Positions 1-8,568 of a DNA stretch of 64,000 nucleotides are shown here, piece after piece; position 1 is the first letter of the stretch; each line of letters opens with the position of its first letter. The translations under genes and the position numbers were made by a program. This DNA comes from Arthrobacter pascens (GTDB lineage Bacteria > Actinomycetota > Actinomycetes > Actinomycetales > Micrococcaceae), in contig NZ_JAUSWY010000001.1 in NCBI RefSeq assembly GCF_030815585.1, positions 3,906,001 to 3,970,000 on the forward strand, given 5' to 3'. A model generated the notes under the pieces. It was not told the DNA's origin. It saw only the letters and a program-made list of their open reading frames with translations, and made no database searches.

Positions 1-759
1 ACCAGACCCGGAGGGGACCCCTTTCCCACCGGGCGCACGGATCTGGTCCGGGTAACCACCGCACCCCATGCCCCACCAGACGGTGCCCCAGCAGCGGAAG
101 CGCCCGACGGCGGCGCTGGCTCTCGTTCTGGATCTGAGGCGGGCGCTGGTTCAGGCTTAGAGCCCGTCCTGCTGTACTGCCCCAGCCAGCTGGTGCTGCG
201 CGCCGGACTGGCGGCCAATGCGCTGATGGAAGGGATCCACGGCCCGCTTGCCGAAATGCTGATTCCGGAGGAACAAAGGGACAAGCACCAGGAGCGGATC
301 GACTTGGTCAAGGCCCGGGATGGTGCCATCCGGGTGCACACCCGCGCCTCCACCTGGGGAATCCCTTTCAGCTGGTTCTCCCTGTTTATGGAGAACGACC
401 GCAAGGATGTGGTGGAATCCGGCGGCCGGATCCTCACCGTCAGGGTGTGGGCGTCCATCACCGAGGCCATGGAGCGCGCCCGCTACGCTGTAGCGAACCT
501 GGCCCTGGCGGCACCGGACCTGGACATGCTGGACGATCTCGCCCAGCTGACCGAGTGGCTGGAGCAGTTCCACGTCGCTTCCATGGTGGAACTCGATTAC
601 GGGGCGGTAGCGGACAAGGTGTACCCGGACGAGTCACCGATGGACATCAGGCTGGGCATCGAGTGCCTGGCGGAAGGCGACATGACCGGAGCCGCGGCAG
701 CCTATCGCCGGCTGGCGTCCCGCTGGATCCCCATCCGGCAACTGGCCCGCGCTTCCTAA
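1..759 (+). CDS. Hypothetical protein, 5' end outside window
   Basis: The reading frame is open from the first base of the window and ends in TAA at 757-759, so at least 252 codons are present and the true start lies upstream. The first ~55 residues are low complexity, rich in Gly, Ala, Pro and Ser, which suggests a linker. The rest is a mixed alpha/beta sequence with no signal peptide or membrane segment. I recognise no catalytic motif and assign no function. The gene is convergent with the LacI gene that ends 25 bp away. Inner GTG/ATG codons exist near 190-230, but the frame shows no break upstream of them. Confidence 0.6.
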   Translation, partial: TRPGGDPFPTGRTDLVRVTTAPHAPPDGAPAAEAPDGGAGSRSGSEAGAGSGLEPVLLYCPSQLVLRAGLAANALMEGIHGPLAEMLIPEEQRDKHQERIDLVKARDGAIRVHTRASTWGIPFSWFSLFMENDRKDVVESGGRILTVRVWASITEAMERARYAVANLALAAPDLDMLDDLAQLTEWLEQFHVASMVELDYGAVADKVYPDESPMDIRLGIECLAEGDMTGAAAAYRRLASRWIPIRQLARAS

Positions 760-783
760 CCTCCGCTTTCTAAAAGGTGCCTG

Positions 784-1836
784 CTAGGCGGGCGGCGCCG
801 CCGTCGTGCGTCTGACGATGAGCTCGTGGGGTGCGACGGCGGACCGCACCGCTCCGGCAGCACCGTTCAGTTCGTCAAGAAGCATCTTGGTGGCCAGCTC
901 GGCCTGTTCGTCAGGCCGCTGGCCCACGGTGGTCAGACCCATGGCGTCAGCGAAGTCGTGGTTGTCGATGCCCACGACGGAAAGTTCCTCCGGCACGCGC
1001 ACGCCAATCCGGGTGGCTTCGAAGATGACCCCCATGGCCATTTCGTCACTGGCACAGAAGATGGCTGTGGGTTTAGGGCCGGGATTGGCCCAGAGCCGCC
1101 GGAAGGCCTCCTGGCCGCTCTGGACCGTGAAATCGCCCCACTCATCCCATTCGGGCCTGGTAGGCAGGCCAGCTGCGGTCATCACATCCTTGAATGCCAG
1201 GATCCGCACGCGGGGAACGTCGAAGTTAAGGTCGGTTTCGTCGTCGCCATGCAGGAGAGCGATGTCGCGGTGCCCCAGATCAATCAGGTGCCGCACAGCT
1301 GTTGACGCGGCGGCGTAGTCGTCGATGCCGATGTAGGCACATTCCTCGACGTGGCCGCCCACCACCACCAACGGGATGTCGATCTTCTGGAGGTGTTCAA
1401 GCTCATCGTGCGTGAGAGCCATACAAAGAACCAGCAGCGCATCGATCTGCTTGTAGACCATGGTCTTGCTGAAAAGCCGTTCGCGGTTGCTGCCGTGCCC
1501 GCCCAGATTGAACAGCGAGAGGTTGTAGTGGCGTGCGTGCAGTTCCCTGTCCGCACCCTCGATGGCCTTGGAAAAGAACCAGCGGCTCACGAAGGGGGCC
1601 AGCACTCCGATGGTTTTGGTGCGTCCCGTGGCCAGTCCGGAAGCGGATGAAGAAGCCACGTAGCCCAAAGCGCCGGCCACCTCAAGAATTTTCTCCCGGG
1701 TGGCCGGCGAAACCCTGGGCAGTCCCCGCACGGCCCTGGACACGGTGGCGGTGGATACCCCCGCAGCTGCAGCTACGTCCTCTATGCTGACGCCGCTGTG
1801 GCCGCCCCGCTGTGCCCTGTCCGATGTCCGTGCCAC
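784..1836 (-). CDS. LacI-family transcriptional regulator, probable regulator of the AglEFG-like operon
   Basis: 350 aa, the usual LacI length. The N-terminal helix-turn-helix (about residues 14-37) contains VAAAAGVSTATVSRAVRG, and a periplasmic-binding-like effector domain fills the rest. I chose the GTG at 1836 because AAAGGGG lies just upstream and the helix-turn-helix then starts close to the N terminus; the frame stays open upstream but encodes nothing LacI-like. It is the last gene after the importer genes on the same strand (124-bp gap), a common place for a local regulator. The palindrome at 5421-5434 in front of the operon, repeated in front of levansucrase, is the best candidate binding site. 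The regulator-operator pairing is inference. Confidence 0.9.
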   Translation of the reverse strand: MARTSDRAQRGGHSGVSIEDVAAAAGVSTATVSRAVRGLPRVSPATREKILEVAGALGYVASSSASGLATGRTKTIGVLAPFVSRWFFSKAIEGADRELHARHYNLSLFNLGGHGSNRERLFSKTMVYKQIDALLVLCMALTHDELEHLQKIDIPLVVVGGHVEECAYIGIDDYAAASTAVRHLIDLGHRDIALLHGDDETDLNFDVPRVRILAFKDVMTAAGLPTRPEWDEWGDFTVQSGQEAFRRLWANPGPKPTAIFCASDEMAMGVIFEATRIGVRVPEELSVVGIDNHDFADAMGLTTVGQRPDEQAELATKMLLDELNGAAGAVRSAVAPHELIVRRTTAAPPA

Positions 1837-1960
1837 GGTGTCCCCTTTGTCGACTCCATGCAGGCGTCCGCTATGCCCTGCGATACCCCCAGGCCATAGT
1901 ATTTTGCGCGTCCTCCTGCTTCGCAGTGTTACCTCTGTGCCGGCTATCGGCAGTTGAGGA

Positions 1961-2938
1961 TCAGCCCTTGAGTCCGCCCGAAAGAAGGCCCCTGACAAAG
2001 TAGCGCTGCAGCCCGAAGAAGACAGCCAGCGGAACAATGATGGAAACAAACGCTGCCGCTGGGTTCAGGTAGTCCCTTGCCCCTCGTGTTCCGGAGATCT
2101 CTGCCAGGCGTTGTGTAATGGGAGCTACGTCTGCCGTCCCACCGGAGAAGACCAGTGCCACGAGCAGGTCGTTCCACACCCATAGGAACTGGAAGATCGC
2201 GAGCGACGCCAGAGCGGGCACGGACAACGGCAGGATAATCCGCCAGAAAATTGTCGTGTGGCCTGCCCCATCCACCTTGGCAGCTTCGATCACTTCGCCC
2301 GGGATCTCCGAGATGAAGTTGTGCAGCAGGAAGATGCCCAGGGGAAGCCCGAACATCGTGTGGGCGATCCAGAGCTGGGCGTATGACCCCGGCGGAATCT
2401 GAAGCACCTGGGTGAACAGCGTCAGCAGCGGGATGAGGGCCATCTGGAGCGGGATGATCTGCAGTGCGAAGACAAAGATGAACGCGGCCTCACGGCCCTT
2501 GAAATTGCCCCACGCGAAGATATAGGCCGCCATGGATGCCAGCACCAGCACAAAGACAGTGACCGGGATCACGATCGCTATGGAATTCGCGAAGTACTGG
2601 GAAAGGTTGGCCGACTGCGAGCCGGCCGCCGCGGTCACGTCAACGTAGTTCTTGAACGTGAACTGCCAGTCGCCAAAGAAGTTCCACCAGCCATCGGAAC
2701 GCGGACCCACCTGCTTGGCTGCCGGGCGGAAGGACGACACAAGGAGGCCGAACGTCGGGATGGTCCAGACCGTGGCGATAATGACGGCGGCGGCTGTTGC
2801 CCAGCGTGAGGTCAGTTTGGACTTGACCCTGCGCATGATCGGCTCGGAATCCTCAGGCGAACCGTTCGGCGGCAGGCCACCGCGGGTCTTGGTGCTCGAG
2901 GCGTTGGCAGCCTCATCCGGCGCTGGCATGACGGTCAT
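1961..2938 (-). CDS. Carbohydrate ABC transporter permease, CUT1 family (AglG/MalG-like)
   Basis: 325 aa inner-membrane permease. A ~45-residue hydrophilic N-terminal extension precedes the first membrane helix, and about six hydrophobic segments follow. The EAA loop (EVIEAAKVDGAGHTTIFWRI) that docks the ATPase is present near the C-terminal third. The start overlaps the stop of the AglF-like gene by 4 bp (ATGA), so the two are translationally coupled. With the AglF-like partner and the upstream binding protein it should form a sugar importer. No ATPase gene is nearby, so a shared MsmK/UgpC-type ATPase encoded elsewhere is expected, as is common for CUT1 systems in actinobacteria. Confidence 0.9.
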   Translation of the reverse strand: MTVMPAPDEAANASSTKTRGGLPPNGSPEDSEPIMRRVKSKLTSRWATAAAVIIATVWTIPTFGLLVSSFRPAAKQVGPRSDGWWNFFGDWQFTFKNYVDVTAAAGSQSANLSQYFANSIAIVIPVTVFVLVLASMAAYIFAWGNFKGREAAFIFVFALQIIPLQMALIPLLTLFTQVLQIPPGSYAQLWIAHTMFGLPLGIFLLHNFISEIPGEVIEAAKVDGAGHTTIFWRIILPLSVPALASLAIFQFLWVWNDLLVALVFSGGTADVAPITQRLAEISGTRGARDYLNPAAAFVSIIVPLAVFFGLQRYFVRGLLSGGLKG

Positions 2939-3900
2939 CGGATTTCCCTTTGCTGACGAAGGACACGGGCGTTGTACACCACAATGGGCAGGACGAGAAG
3001 GAAGAGGATAAGGGCAAGGGCCGCACCCCTTCCCGGTTCGCCCGCGCGGAAGGCCTGGGTGTACATCTCATTTGCCACCACTGACGTGTCATAGTTGCCA
3101 GCAGTCATGGTGCGGACGATGTCGAAGACTTTCAAGGTGGCGATGGTGATGGTTGTGAGCACCACCACCAGGGCTCCGCGGATGCCCGGGACTGTAACGT
3201 TGCGGAACTGTTGCCAGGGATTGGCTCCATCCAGGCGGGCTGCCTCAACGAGTTCCACCGGAACTCCCTTGATCGCGGCAGAGAGGATCACCATGGCGAA
3301 CCCGGTCTGGATCCAGACCATAACAATGATGAGGAAGATGGTGTTTTCCGGGGCGTCCAGAAGGAATTGTTTAGGGTCCATCCCCAGGGCGACCCGCAGG
3401 TAATTGATGACACCAGTCTGTTCGATGCCGGGGCCGCGGTAGTCATAAACGAGCTTCCAGATAATGCCGGCGCCAACGAATGAGATAGCCATTGGCATAA
3501 AGACCAAGGCCTTAAGGACCCGCTCGCCCCTGGCTTTGTCAATGAAGACCGCGTAAGCCAGACCGAAGCCTGTGGCCAGCAGCGGCACCAGCACTGTCCA
3601 GATGACGGTGTTGCGCAGAGTGGCGAGCGCCTCCGGCTGCGTGAACATCCAGACGAAGTTATCTACTCCGTTGGGCTGGCCCTTCGCGTCCGTGAATGCA
3701 AGAAGGGACGTCTGGAGTGCCGGATAAACCAGCCCCACCAGCATCAGAATTGCCGCCGGTGCCAGAAACCCGACGATTGTTACCTTGTCCTTGGCTGATT
3801 TGGGGGCTCTGTCCACAAGCAGCATGATCAGGCCAATAATTGCGGCAAATGCCGCCAAGGCAATCACGACTTGGAGAAACTTTCCTCCGATAAATTCCAT
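2935..3900 (-). CDS. Carbohydrate ABC transporter permease, CUT1 family (AglF/MalF-like)
   Basis: 321 aa permease with two N-terminal hydrophobic segments before the transport core. The stretch MPMAISFVGAGIIWKLVYDY is typical of the AglF branch (alpha-glucoside permeases known from rhizobia). The EAA loop is ELVEAARLDGANPWQQF. The ATG at 3898-3900 lies 92 bp after the binding-protein stop. The AglF likeness points to sucrose, trehalose or maltose-type disaccharides. Sucrose fits best beside levansucrase and fructosidases, but the substrate is inferred, not shown. Confidence 0.9.
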   Translation of the reverse strand: MEFIGGKFLQVVIALAAFAAIIGLIMLLVDRAPKSAKDKVTIVGFLAPAAILMLVGLVYPALQTSLLAFTDAKGQPNGVDNFVWMFTQPEALATLRNTVIWTVLVPLLATGFGLAYAVFIDKARGERVLKALVFMPMAISFVGAGIIWKLVYDYRGPGIEQTGVINYLRVALGMDPKQFLLDAPENTIFLIIVMVWIQTGFAMVILSAAIKGVPVELVEAARLDGANPWQQFRNVTVPGIRGALVVVLTTITIATLKVFDIVRTMTAGNYDTSVVANEMYTQAFRAGEPGRGAALALILFLLVLPIVVYNARVLRQQREIR

Positions 3901-3992
3901 AGCCCAACCTCCGTGGTGTGCGTGGATCAGTACGTTTGGGGTTGACGCTGCGCCCCCGGGACTTATGTCTCAGGGGCGCAACGCGAAGGAGG

Positions 3993-5333
3993 TCAGCTCT
4001 TCGGCCAGCTGTTCTCAACGCTGTCGGCAACCTGCTTGGCCGGAGTTCCGTTGACCCAGGCAACGATGCCCTTCCAGAAGGAGTTCGAGCCTACTGCGCC
4101 GGGCATCAGGTCAGACCCATCGAAGCGGAAGACGGTGTCCGGATCCTGCAACAGGGCGATCGACTGCTTATCCAGCTCCGACTGGGCGTTCGCCGGGTCC
4201 AGGCCCTTGTTTGCACTGACGGCACCGCCAAGCTTGACCCGGGTGTTGGCGAAATCAGCGCTCGCCATATATGCCAGGACCGCCTGGACCTCGGGGGTGT
4301 CCTTGTAGGCGCCTACCATCTCGCCGCCACCGTTGATTGCCTTGCCCTTGCTGGCGTCAATCGGCGGGGCCATGAACGCCCAGACGTCACCTTCCGGGGC
4401 AACCACGGTTCCTTCAGGCCAGTTGGCCGCCTGGAAGCTCGCCTGGTGATGCATAGCGCACTGCCCATCAAGGACCGGCTGGCCTGCCTGCGCGTATCCG
4501 GTGGTCAGGATGGAACGGACGTCGCCGAAGCCGCCGTTGACGTACTTGGGGTTCAGCAGGATTTCCCCGGTCTTATTCATTGCGTCCACGATCTTGGGGT
4601 CGTTGAAGGGAATCTGGTGGCTGACCCACTGGTCATAAACCTCGGGTCCCTGGGCGCGGAGGACCACGTCCTCCACCCAGTCAGTGCCCGGCCAGCCCGT
4701 GGCCTCCCCCGCTTCGAAGCCGGCGCACCACGGCTTCATGGCGCCGTCATCGGCGATCTTCTTCGTCAGGGTCATCATCTCGTCCCACGTCTTGGGGACC
4801 TCCCAGCCGTTGTCCTTGAAGGTCTTCGGCGCGTACCAGATATATCCCTTGACGTTTGCCAGCATGGGCGCGGCGTAGAAAGTACCGTCGACAGTGCCGT
4901 ACTTCTTCCAGTCCGCGGACCAGTTCTTGTCAACCAGATCAGATACAGCCTTGGGGGCCGGCTTCAGGTTGCCTGCCGTAGCCTGATCAGTCAGCAGGCC
5001 GGGCTGCGGGAAGATGGCGATGTCCGGCGCGTTTCCTGCTTTAGCCCGGACGCCGATCTGGGTCTCGAACTCCTTGCTTCCCTCGTATTTGATTGTTGCT
5101 CCAGTGCACTCTTCAAACGGTGCAAAGGTGGTTTCCAGGCTCGTGGCTTCGGTGTCGACGATGCTGGCATAGACGGATACGGTTTTCCCGTCGAGCTTGC
5201 CGTAGCTTTCGTAAGCAGCGCAATCAACGCCCGTCGCCTGACCTCCTCCGCCTCCGCTGGGGCCGCATGCCGTGAGGGATAGTGCCAAGGCCCCGGTAGC
5301 AGCTACCGGAAGCAGGTATTTGCGGTTTTTCAT
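3993..5333 (-). CDS. Extracellular sugar-binding lipoprotein (AglE-like, family 1)
   Basis: 446 aa. A lipoprotein signal peptide ends in the lipobox LSLTAC (Cys23 after a hydrophobic stretch), followed by a Gly-rich linker and a family-1 solute-binding fold. The ATG at 5333 was chosen over an upstream ATG because GAGGAG lies 8 nt before it and the signal peptide begins there. It is the first gene of the importer operon (binding protein, two permeases, LacI). About 90 bp upstream lies the palindrome TGTAAGCGCTTGCA (minus-strand reading), which overlaps a candidate -35 TTGCAT, so LacI repression is likely. Sucrose or a related alpha-glucoside is the likely ligand. Confidence 0.9.
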   Translation of the reverse strand: MKNRKYLLPVAATGALALSLTACGPSGGGGGQATGVDCAAYESYGKLDGKTVSVYASIVDTEATSLETTFAPFEECTGATIKYEGSKEFETQIGVRAKAGNAPDIAIFPQPGLLTDQATAGNLKPAPKAVSDLVDKNWSADWKKYGTVDGTFYAAPMLANVKGYIWYAPKTFKDNGWEVPKTWDEMMTLTKKIADDGAMKPWCAGFEAGEATGWPGTDWVEDVVLRAQGPEVYDQWVSHQIPFNDPKIVDAMNKTGEILLNPKYVNGGFGDVRSILTTGYAQAGQPVLDGQCAMHHQASFQAANWPEGTVVAPEGDVWAFMAPPIDASKGKAINGGGEMVGAYKDTPEVQAVLAYMASADFANTRVKLGGAVSANKGLDPANAQSELDKQSIALLQDPDTVFRFDGSDLMPGAVGSNSFWKGIVAWVNGTPAKQVADSVENSWPKS

Positions 5334-5420
5334 GCTGATGACTCCTCGCTGAGTTACAGAAAATAACAACAGGTGCGTTTGATGTGGTCGGCATCACACT
5401 AATAAGAACCTCTCGGGAAA

Positions 5421-5434
5421 TGCAAGCGCTTACA
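5421..5434. promoter_or_regulatory. LacI-type operator upstream of the AglE-like operon
   Basis: TGCAAGCGCTTACA on the plus strand is a 14-bp near-perfect palindrome with the central CG of LacI/CRE sites. The same 14 bases occur in front of levansucrase at 12210-12223. On the minus strand its right end supplies TTGCAT, a possible -35, with TAGTGT 18 bp further on as a poor -10. Binding protein: inferred LacI at 784-1836, or a global LacI-type regulator. Confidence 0.75.
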
Positions 5435-5562
5435 CGCCGTGGCGCACAGGCGTGTCCAAAACGAGACCTTAGCCGCGAACGCCATCCGGACCTCCGCCGC
5501 CGTCCGGCGACCAGTTGGTGGACTAATCCCCGGCGACTTGTGGATCCTCCGCACGGACAAGA

Positions 5563-5598
5563 AAGGACGCCGCGCTGCCGAGGTAGCGGGGCGTCCTT
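5563..5598 (-). terminator. Intrinsic terminator after the LEA-like gene
   Basis: AAGGACGCC pairs with GGCGTCCTT, and inner CGCT/AGCG extends the stem around a short loop. In the minus-strand reading a T-rich run (TTTCTTGTCC) follows. It sits 27 bp after the stop of the small repeat gene at 5625-5906. Confidence 0.7.
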
Positions 5599-5624
5599 CC
5601 ATAGCAGGCGCTGGAGCCCGGGGG

Positions 5625-5906
5625 CTACTTGCCGCTCTTGAACAGCCCGGCGATCTTGGCGCCCAGGCCCTTCACGCCTTCGGTGACTTCGCCGGCCAGT
5701 TCCTTGGCGTTTTCAGTGACGTCGCCGGCCAGTTCCTTGGCGTTCCCGGCCACGTCTCCGCTAAAAAACTCCTTGACGTTCCCCGTGGCCTCGCCAGCAA
5801 ATTCCTTGGCTTTCCCCGTAGCCTCGCCGGCGAACTCCTTGGCCTTCCCGGCCGCGCCTTCGATTCCGTCTTTGGCCGCTCCGCTGCCATTTACTTCTTC
5901 GCTCAT
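5625..5906 (-). CDS. Small LEA-like repeat protein
   Basis: 93 aa, highly charged, with no signal peptide or membrane segment. It is built from degenerate 11-residue amphipathic repeats: KAKEFAGEATG appears twice, followed by NVKEFFSGDVAG and NAKELAGDVTE/NAKELAGEVTE. This periodicity is typical of group 3 LEA-like and bacterial stress proteins that form helices on drying or at membranes. The ATG at 5906 has AAGGAG upstream. It lies next to the Asp23/Gls24 envelope-stress operon on the same strand, separated by a 231-bp gap, and has its own terminator. A stress-protection role is inferred from composition only. Confidence 0.75.
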   Translation of the reverse strand: MSEEVNGSGAAKDGIEGAAGKAKEFAGEATGKAKEFAGEATGNVKEFFSGDVAGNAKELAGDVTENAKELAGEVTEGVKGLGAKIAGLFKSGK

Positions 5907-6137
5907 GCTGTTCTCCTTGGTTTCCCGGCAATTCCATCCGGATGGTGGGTGCCCCGGTAACAGACGATGTCCGTCTGCATCAGGAAGATCAGTTGTCCCC
6001 CGCATCACACTATTCCCACAGGCCCCACTGTGCGCAACACCTTGGCCGGCCGCGAGTCACGGAGGCACATTGACATGACAGCAGCGGCGGGCTCGCGGTA
6101 ATGCGCTCGAAGGAGAAGGCTCCGGTGAGCAATTGCC

Positions 6138-6749
6138 CTAGCGGACGCGCTCGGCCCGACTGAACCGTGTCCGGGCACCGGCCCCAATATGGATCAGCAC
6201 GGGGGTCCGTTTACCAACCACTGTGTCCAAGGCATCCACCAACGCGGCAACTTCAGCCGCCAGGAGGTGCGGCGCAACCCCCTGGCGCGGCTGGAGCCTG
6301 ACCTTCAACGCGGGGGCGCCGCGGACTTCATAGGTAGCCACGGTGGCGGCAGCCAGGTCGGGGCGTTCGGCAAGGGCGTGCTTCAGGGCCTGCTCTGCTA
6401 CACCCCCACCGATCCGTACGTCCCCTGCCACAGTGCCAGGGTCATATTCCACCACCAGCAGGTTGCTGCGGCCTTTTCCCTGCTGGGCAATCCAGGCCAC
6501 CATCAGCCCGATCAGCACCAGAAGAGCAAGGGCTATCACAATCCATAGCCAGCTTTCCGGGCGGCCTGGGAATCTGGTGCTGTTGAAGGCCTGGTTGATT
6601 CCTGTCCAGACTGAACCGGACCAGGAATGCCACCAGGAGGCGACGGCGGGAACCGTGGCCAACAGAATCAGCAGCAGTCCCACAGCCAGCAGCTTGATGC
6701 CGAGGATGCCGATCAGGACCCGGTTAAGTAGCGCCGGAGTGCTGTTCAT
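6138..6749 (-). CDS. AmaP-like membrane anchor of the Asp23/Gls24 operon
   Basis: 203 aa. Two hydrophobic segments (about residues 8-38 and 66-88) flank a Trp-rich external loop, followed by a cytoplasmic domain of ~110 residues. This layout resembles AmaP, which anchors Asp23 at the membrane in Firmicutes, and the actinobacterial equivalents in Gls24 operons. It is the last gene of the five-gene run, with its start overlapping the previous stop by 4 bp. Function is inferred from topology and operon position rather than a strong motif. Confidence 0.7.
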   Translation of the reverse strand: MNSTPALLNRVLIGILGIKLLAVGLLLILLATVPAVASWWHSWSGSVWTGINQAFNSTRFPGRPESWLWIVIALALLVLIGLMVAWIAQQGKGRSNLLVVEYDPGTVAGDVRIGGGVAEQALKHALAERPDLAAATVATYEVRGAPALKVRLQPRQGVAPHLLAAEVAALVDALDTVVGKRTPVLIHIGAGARTRFSRAERVR

Positions 6750-7468
6750 GCGCCAATCACCCCCGACGTTGACACATTTACTCGGACTTCCGGCAGCGGA
6801 ACCAGTGCCATTTCACGGAGCTCTTCCTGGACCGCGGCAAGTACTGAGCTTTCCTCAACCGGCACCCCTGATGTTGGACGGACGCTCACCGTGACCTGCC
6901 GCTGGGAAACCACCACCATGACCTGTTCAGGCGTGACATTCGCGGCGAGCCGGGCGCTGCGCGCCAGCGCGGACGCGATGACCTCGTCATCCACCACTAC
7001 CGAAGGGATGTTTCCACCCCCTGCTGCCTGGCCGTTTTCCGCCGACCCGATTTCCGCTGACCCGTTGTCCGCCTGGCCGTTGTCTGAATCCGGACTTCCT
7101 CCGGCAGCAAGTGCATATGCACGGCTGTCCAACAGGTGCCTGGCACGCCTGCCCGGCAGGACCGCGTTGAGGACAAAGACCAGCCCTGCCATGGCCACCA
7201 CCGCACCGATGACGCCAAGAAGCAATGGCGGGATGCCGGCGGGCAGCGCCACGATGCGCTCTGCCGCCAGCTGGGGCTCGATCAGCCACGCCGGCTGGCC
7301 AATCGCGTGTACTGCCGCCTCGAGGAGTCCGTAGGCAGCCAGCGCCATCACGAGGACGGCTGCCACGGTTGCGACCGCTGCCCGTGACGAATGTGTTTCC
7401 CGGTACAGGATCCTGCGCATGTCTGGTCCCTGGTCCCCTGGCACCTTATTCTCTGGCCCCCGGCTCAT
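6746..7468 (-). CDS. DUF6286-like membrane protein of the Asp23/Gls24 operon
   Basis: 240 aa. The N-terminal part is cytoplasmic, two membrane helices follow (about residues 28-50 and 83-105), then a low-complexity linker with repeated DNGSAEIGSAENG-like units, and a C-terminal domain resembling the other operon members. This matches proteins described in actinobacterial alkaline-shock operons as DUF6286. The ATG overlaps the preceding stop (ATGA). Its role is unknown; position suggests an envelope-stress complex. Confidence 0.7.
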   Translation of the reverse strand: MSRGPENKVPGDQGPDMRRILYRETHSSRAAVATVAAVLVMALAAYGLLEAAVHAIGQPAWLIEPQLAAERIVALPAGIPPLLLGVIGAVVAMAGLVFVLNAVLPGRRARHLLDSRAYALAAGGSPDSDNGQADNGSAEIGSAENGQAAGGGNIPSVVVDDEVIASALARSARLAANVTPEQVMVVVSQRQVTVSVRPTSGVPVEESSVLAAVQEELREMALVPLPEVRVNVSTSGVIGA

Positions 7469-7845
7469 CGGACGCGGCCTCCTTCACTGACGCGGGCGCC
7501 GCTGATCCGGATATCCACCCTGCTCAGGCGGGCGCCACTGAGTGCCGTGACAGTAGCCAGGATCTGGGCTTTCGCGGTGATTGTCCGTTCCCAGATGGAC
7601 CCCCCGAAGGCCGCCACGCGGCCGGCGTCACGGACAACGGCCTTCAGCGGCGGAATTCTGATCGGTGCGACGAGGGACAGGGCCAGCATGCCGTCGTCGT
7701 CGGACCAGGCAGCCCGTACATCCTGGGCTTCCACACCCAGCGCCTCCGCCGCCGCCGCTCTGGCGAGGCTGGTCAGGGCCTGGGTGCTGATGCGGTTATG
7801 GCCGCTGAGTACCTGCCCCCGCAGAGCCGGTGCGGGCGAGCTCAT
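7465..7845 (-). CDS. Small Asp23/Gls24-related protein
   Basis: 126 aa soluble protein. I chose the ATG at 7845 because it overlaps the upstream stop by 4 bp; the frame is open further upstream but runs antiparallel to nothing recognisable and overlaps the neighbouring gene. The alpha/beta pattern (ISTQALTSLARAAAAEALGV, then alternating strands and a helix) resembles the short Asp23/Gls24 fold. No catalytic motif is visible. It is probably a structural partner of the larger Asp23 protein of this operon. Confidence 0.65.
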   Translation of the reverse strand: MSSPAPALRGQVLSGHNRISTQALTSLARAAAAEALGVEAQDVRAAWSDDDGMLALSLVAPIRIPPLKAVVRDAGRVAAFGGSIWERTITAKAQILATVTALSGARLSRVDIRISGARVSEGGRVR

Positions 7846-8033
7846 GAGGAGGAACGCCGGCCGATAATGGCATCCAGGACGCCGCGCAGATCCAGTTTCC
7901 CTTCCGCAGCACGGCCCAGCAGGGCTCCGATGGCCATAAAAAGCAGTGAAACCAGGAAGCCCCACAGCCCAAACTGGAAGGACATAAACGCCACAAAGGC
8001 ACCGACGGCGATTCCCACTACGGTCAGGTTCAC
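7842..8033 (-). CDS. Small membrane protein of the Asp23/Gls24 operon (DUF2273-like)
   Basis: 63 aa with two closely spaced hydrophobic segments (about residues 4-20 and 22-42) followed by a short basic tail. The GTG start overlaps the Asp23 stop (GTGA). DUF2273-type small membrane proteins are regular members of these operons, between Asp23 and the larger membrane components. Confidence 0.7.
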   Translation of the reverse strand: MNLTVVGIAVGAFVAFMSFQFGLWGFLVSLLFMAIGALLGRAAEGKLDLRGVLDAIIGRRSSS

Positions 8034-8497
8034 AGCAGTGCCTCCCTCTCTGAGATGCCGGGCGCGGCGGATTTCACCGGCGGAACCACGTAGACATCGG
8101 TGATTTCGACATTCACTTCGATGACCTGGAGGCCAACAAGTTCCTCGACGGCCCGGTAAACGGCGGCTCTGACCTGGTCAGCAAGGGAATGCAGCGGCGT
8201 GCCGTACGTGGCCACCAGATTGATGTCGACGGCCACCTGGGTTTCGCCGACCTCGGCATGAACCCCCGCCGCATGGTCTGAGCTGCCCACGGCGTCCCGG
8301 ATGGCACCGAGCGCACGGGAGGACCCGGAACCCAGGGAATAGACACCGGGCACTGCACGGGCGGCGATGCCGGCAACCTTGGCTACGGCAGTTTCAGAGA
8401 TGACGGTGCGGCCGTGTCCTGGGACAGGGTGCTGTACCTGGCCGCCGGCAACGTGATTATGGACGCCCGCATCGGGTTGTGGGTTCTGGTATTCCAT
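8030..8497 (-). CDS. Asp23/Gls24 family envelope stress response protein
   Basis: 155 aa. After a ~30-residue Pro/His-rich tail comes the Asp23/Gls24 domain: VISETAVAKVAGIAARAVPG, followed by VDINLVATYGTPL and VNVEITDVYV. These signatures fit Pfam Asp23. The ATG at 8497 has GGGGGAG 8 nt upstream. It is the first gene of the five-gene operon and probably its most abundant product. In Staphylococcus, Asp23 lies under the membrane and responds to alkaline and cell-wall stress; the actinobacterial role is less well known. Confidence 0.9.
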   Translation of the reverse strand: MEYQNPQPDAGVHNHVAGGQVQHPVPGHGRTVISETAVAKVAGIAARAVPGVYSLGSGSSRALGAIRDAVGSSDHAAGVHAEVGETQVAVDINLVATYGTPLHSLADQVRAAVYRAVEELVGLQVIEVNVEITDVYVVPPVKSAAPGISEREALL

Positions 8498-8568
8498 CAG
8501 GCACTCCCCCTTCTGTTGGTCCCAACCCTATCCCCTGCCTGGGACAACATGCTGGAATGCGCAGCAAG

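Noticed and set aside
3918..5282. Plus-strand frame of about 450 codons
   Set aside because: Antisense to the AglE-like binding-protein gene; no ribosome site and no recognised motif.
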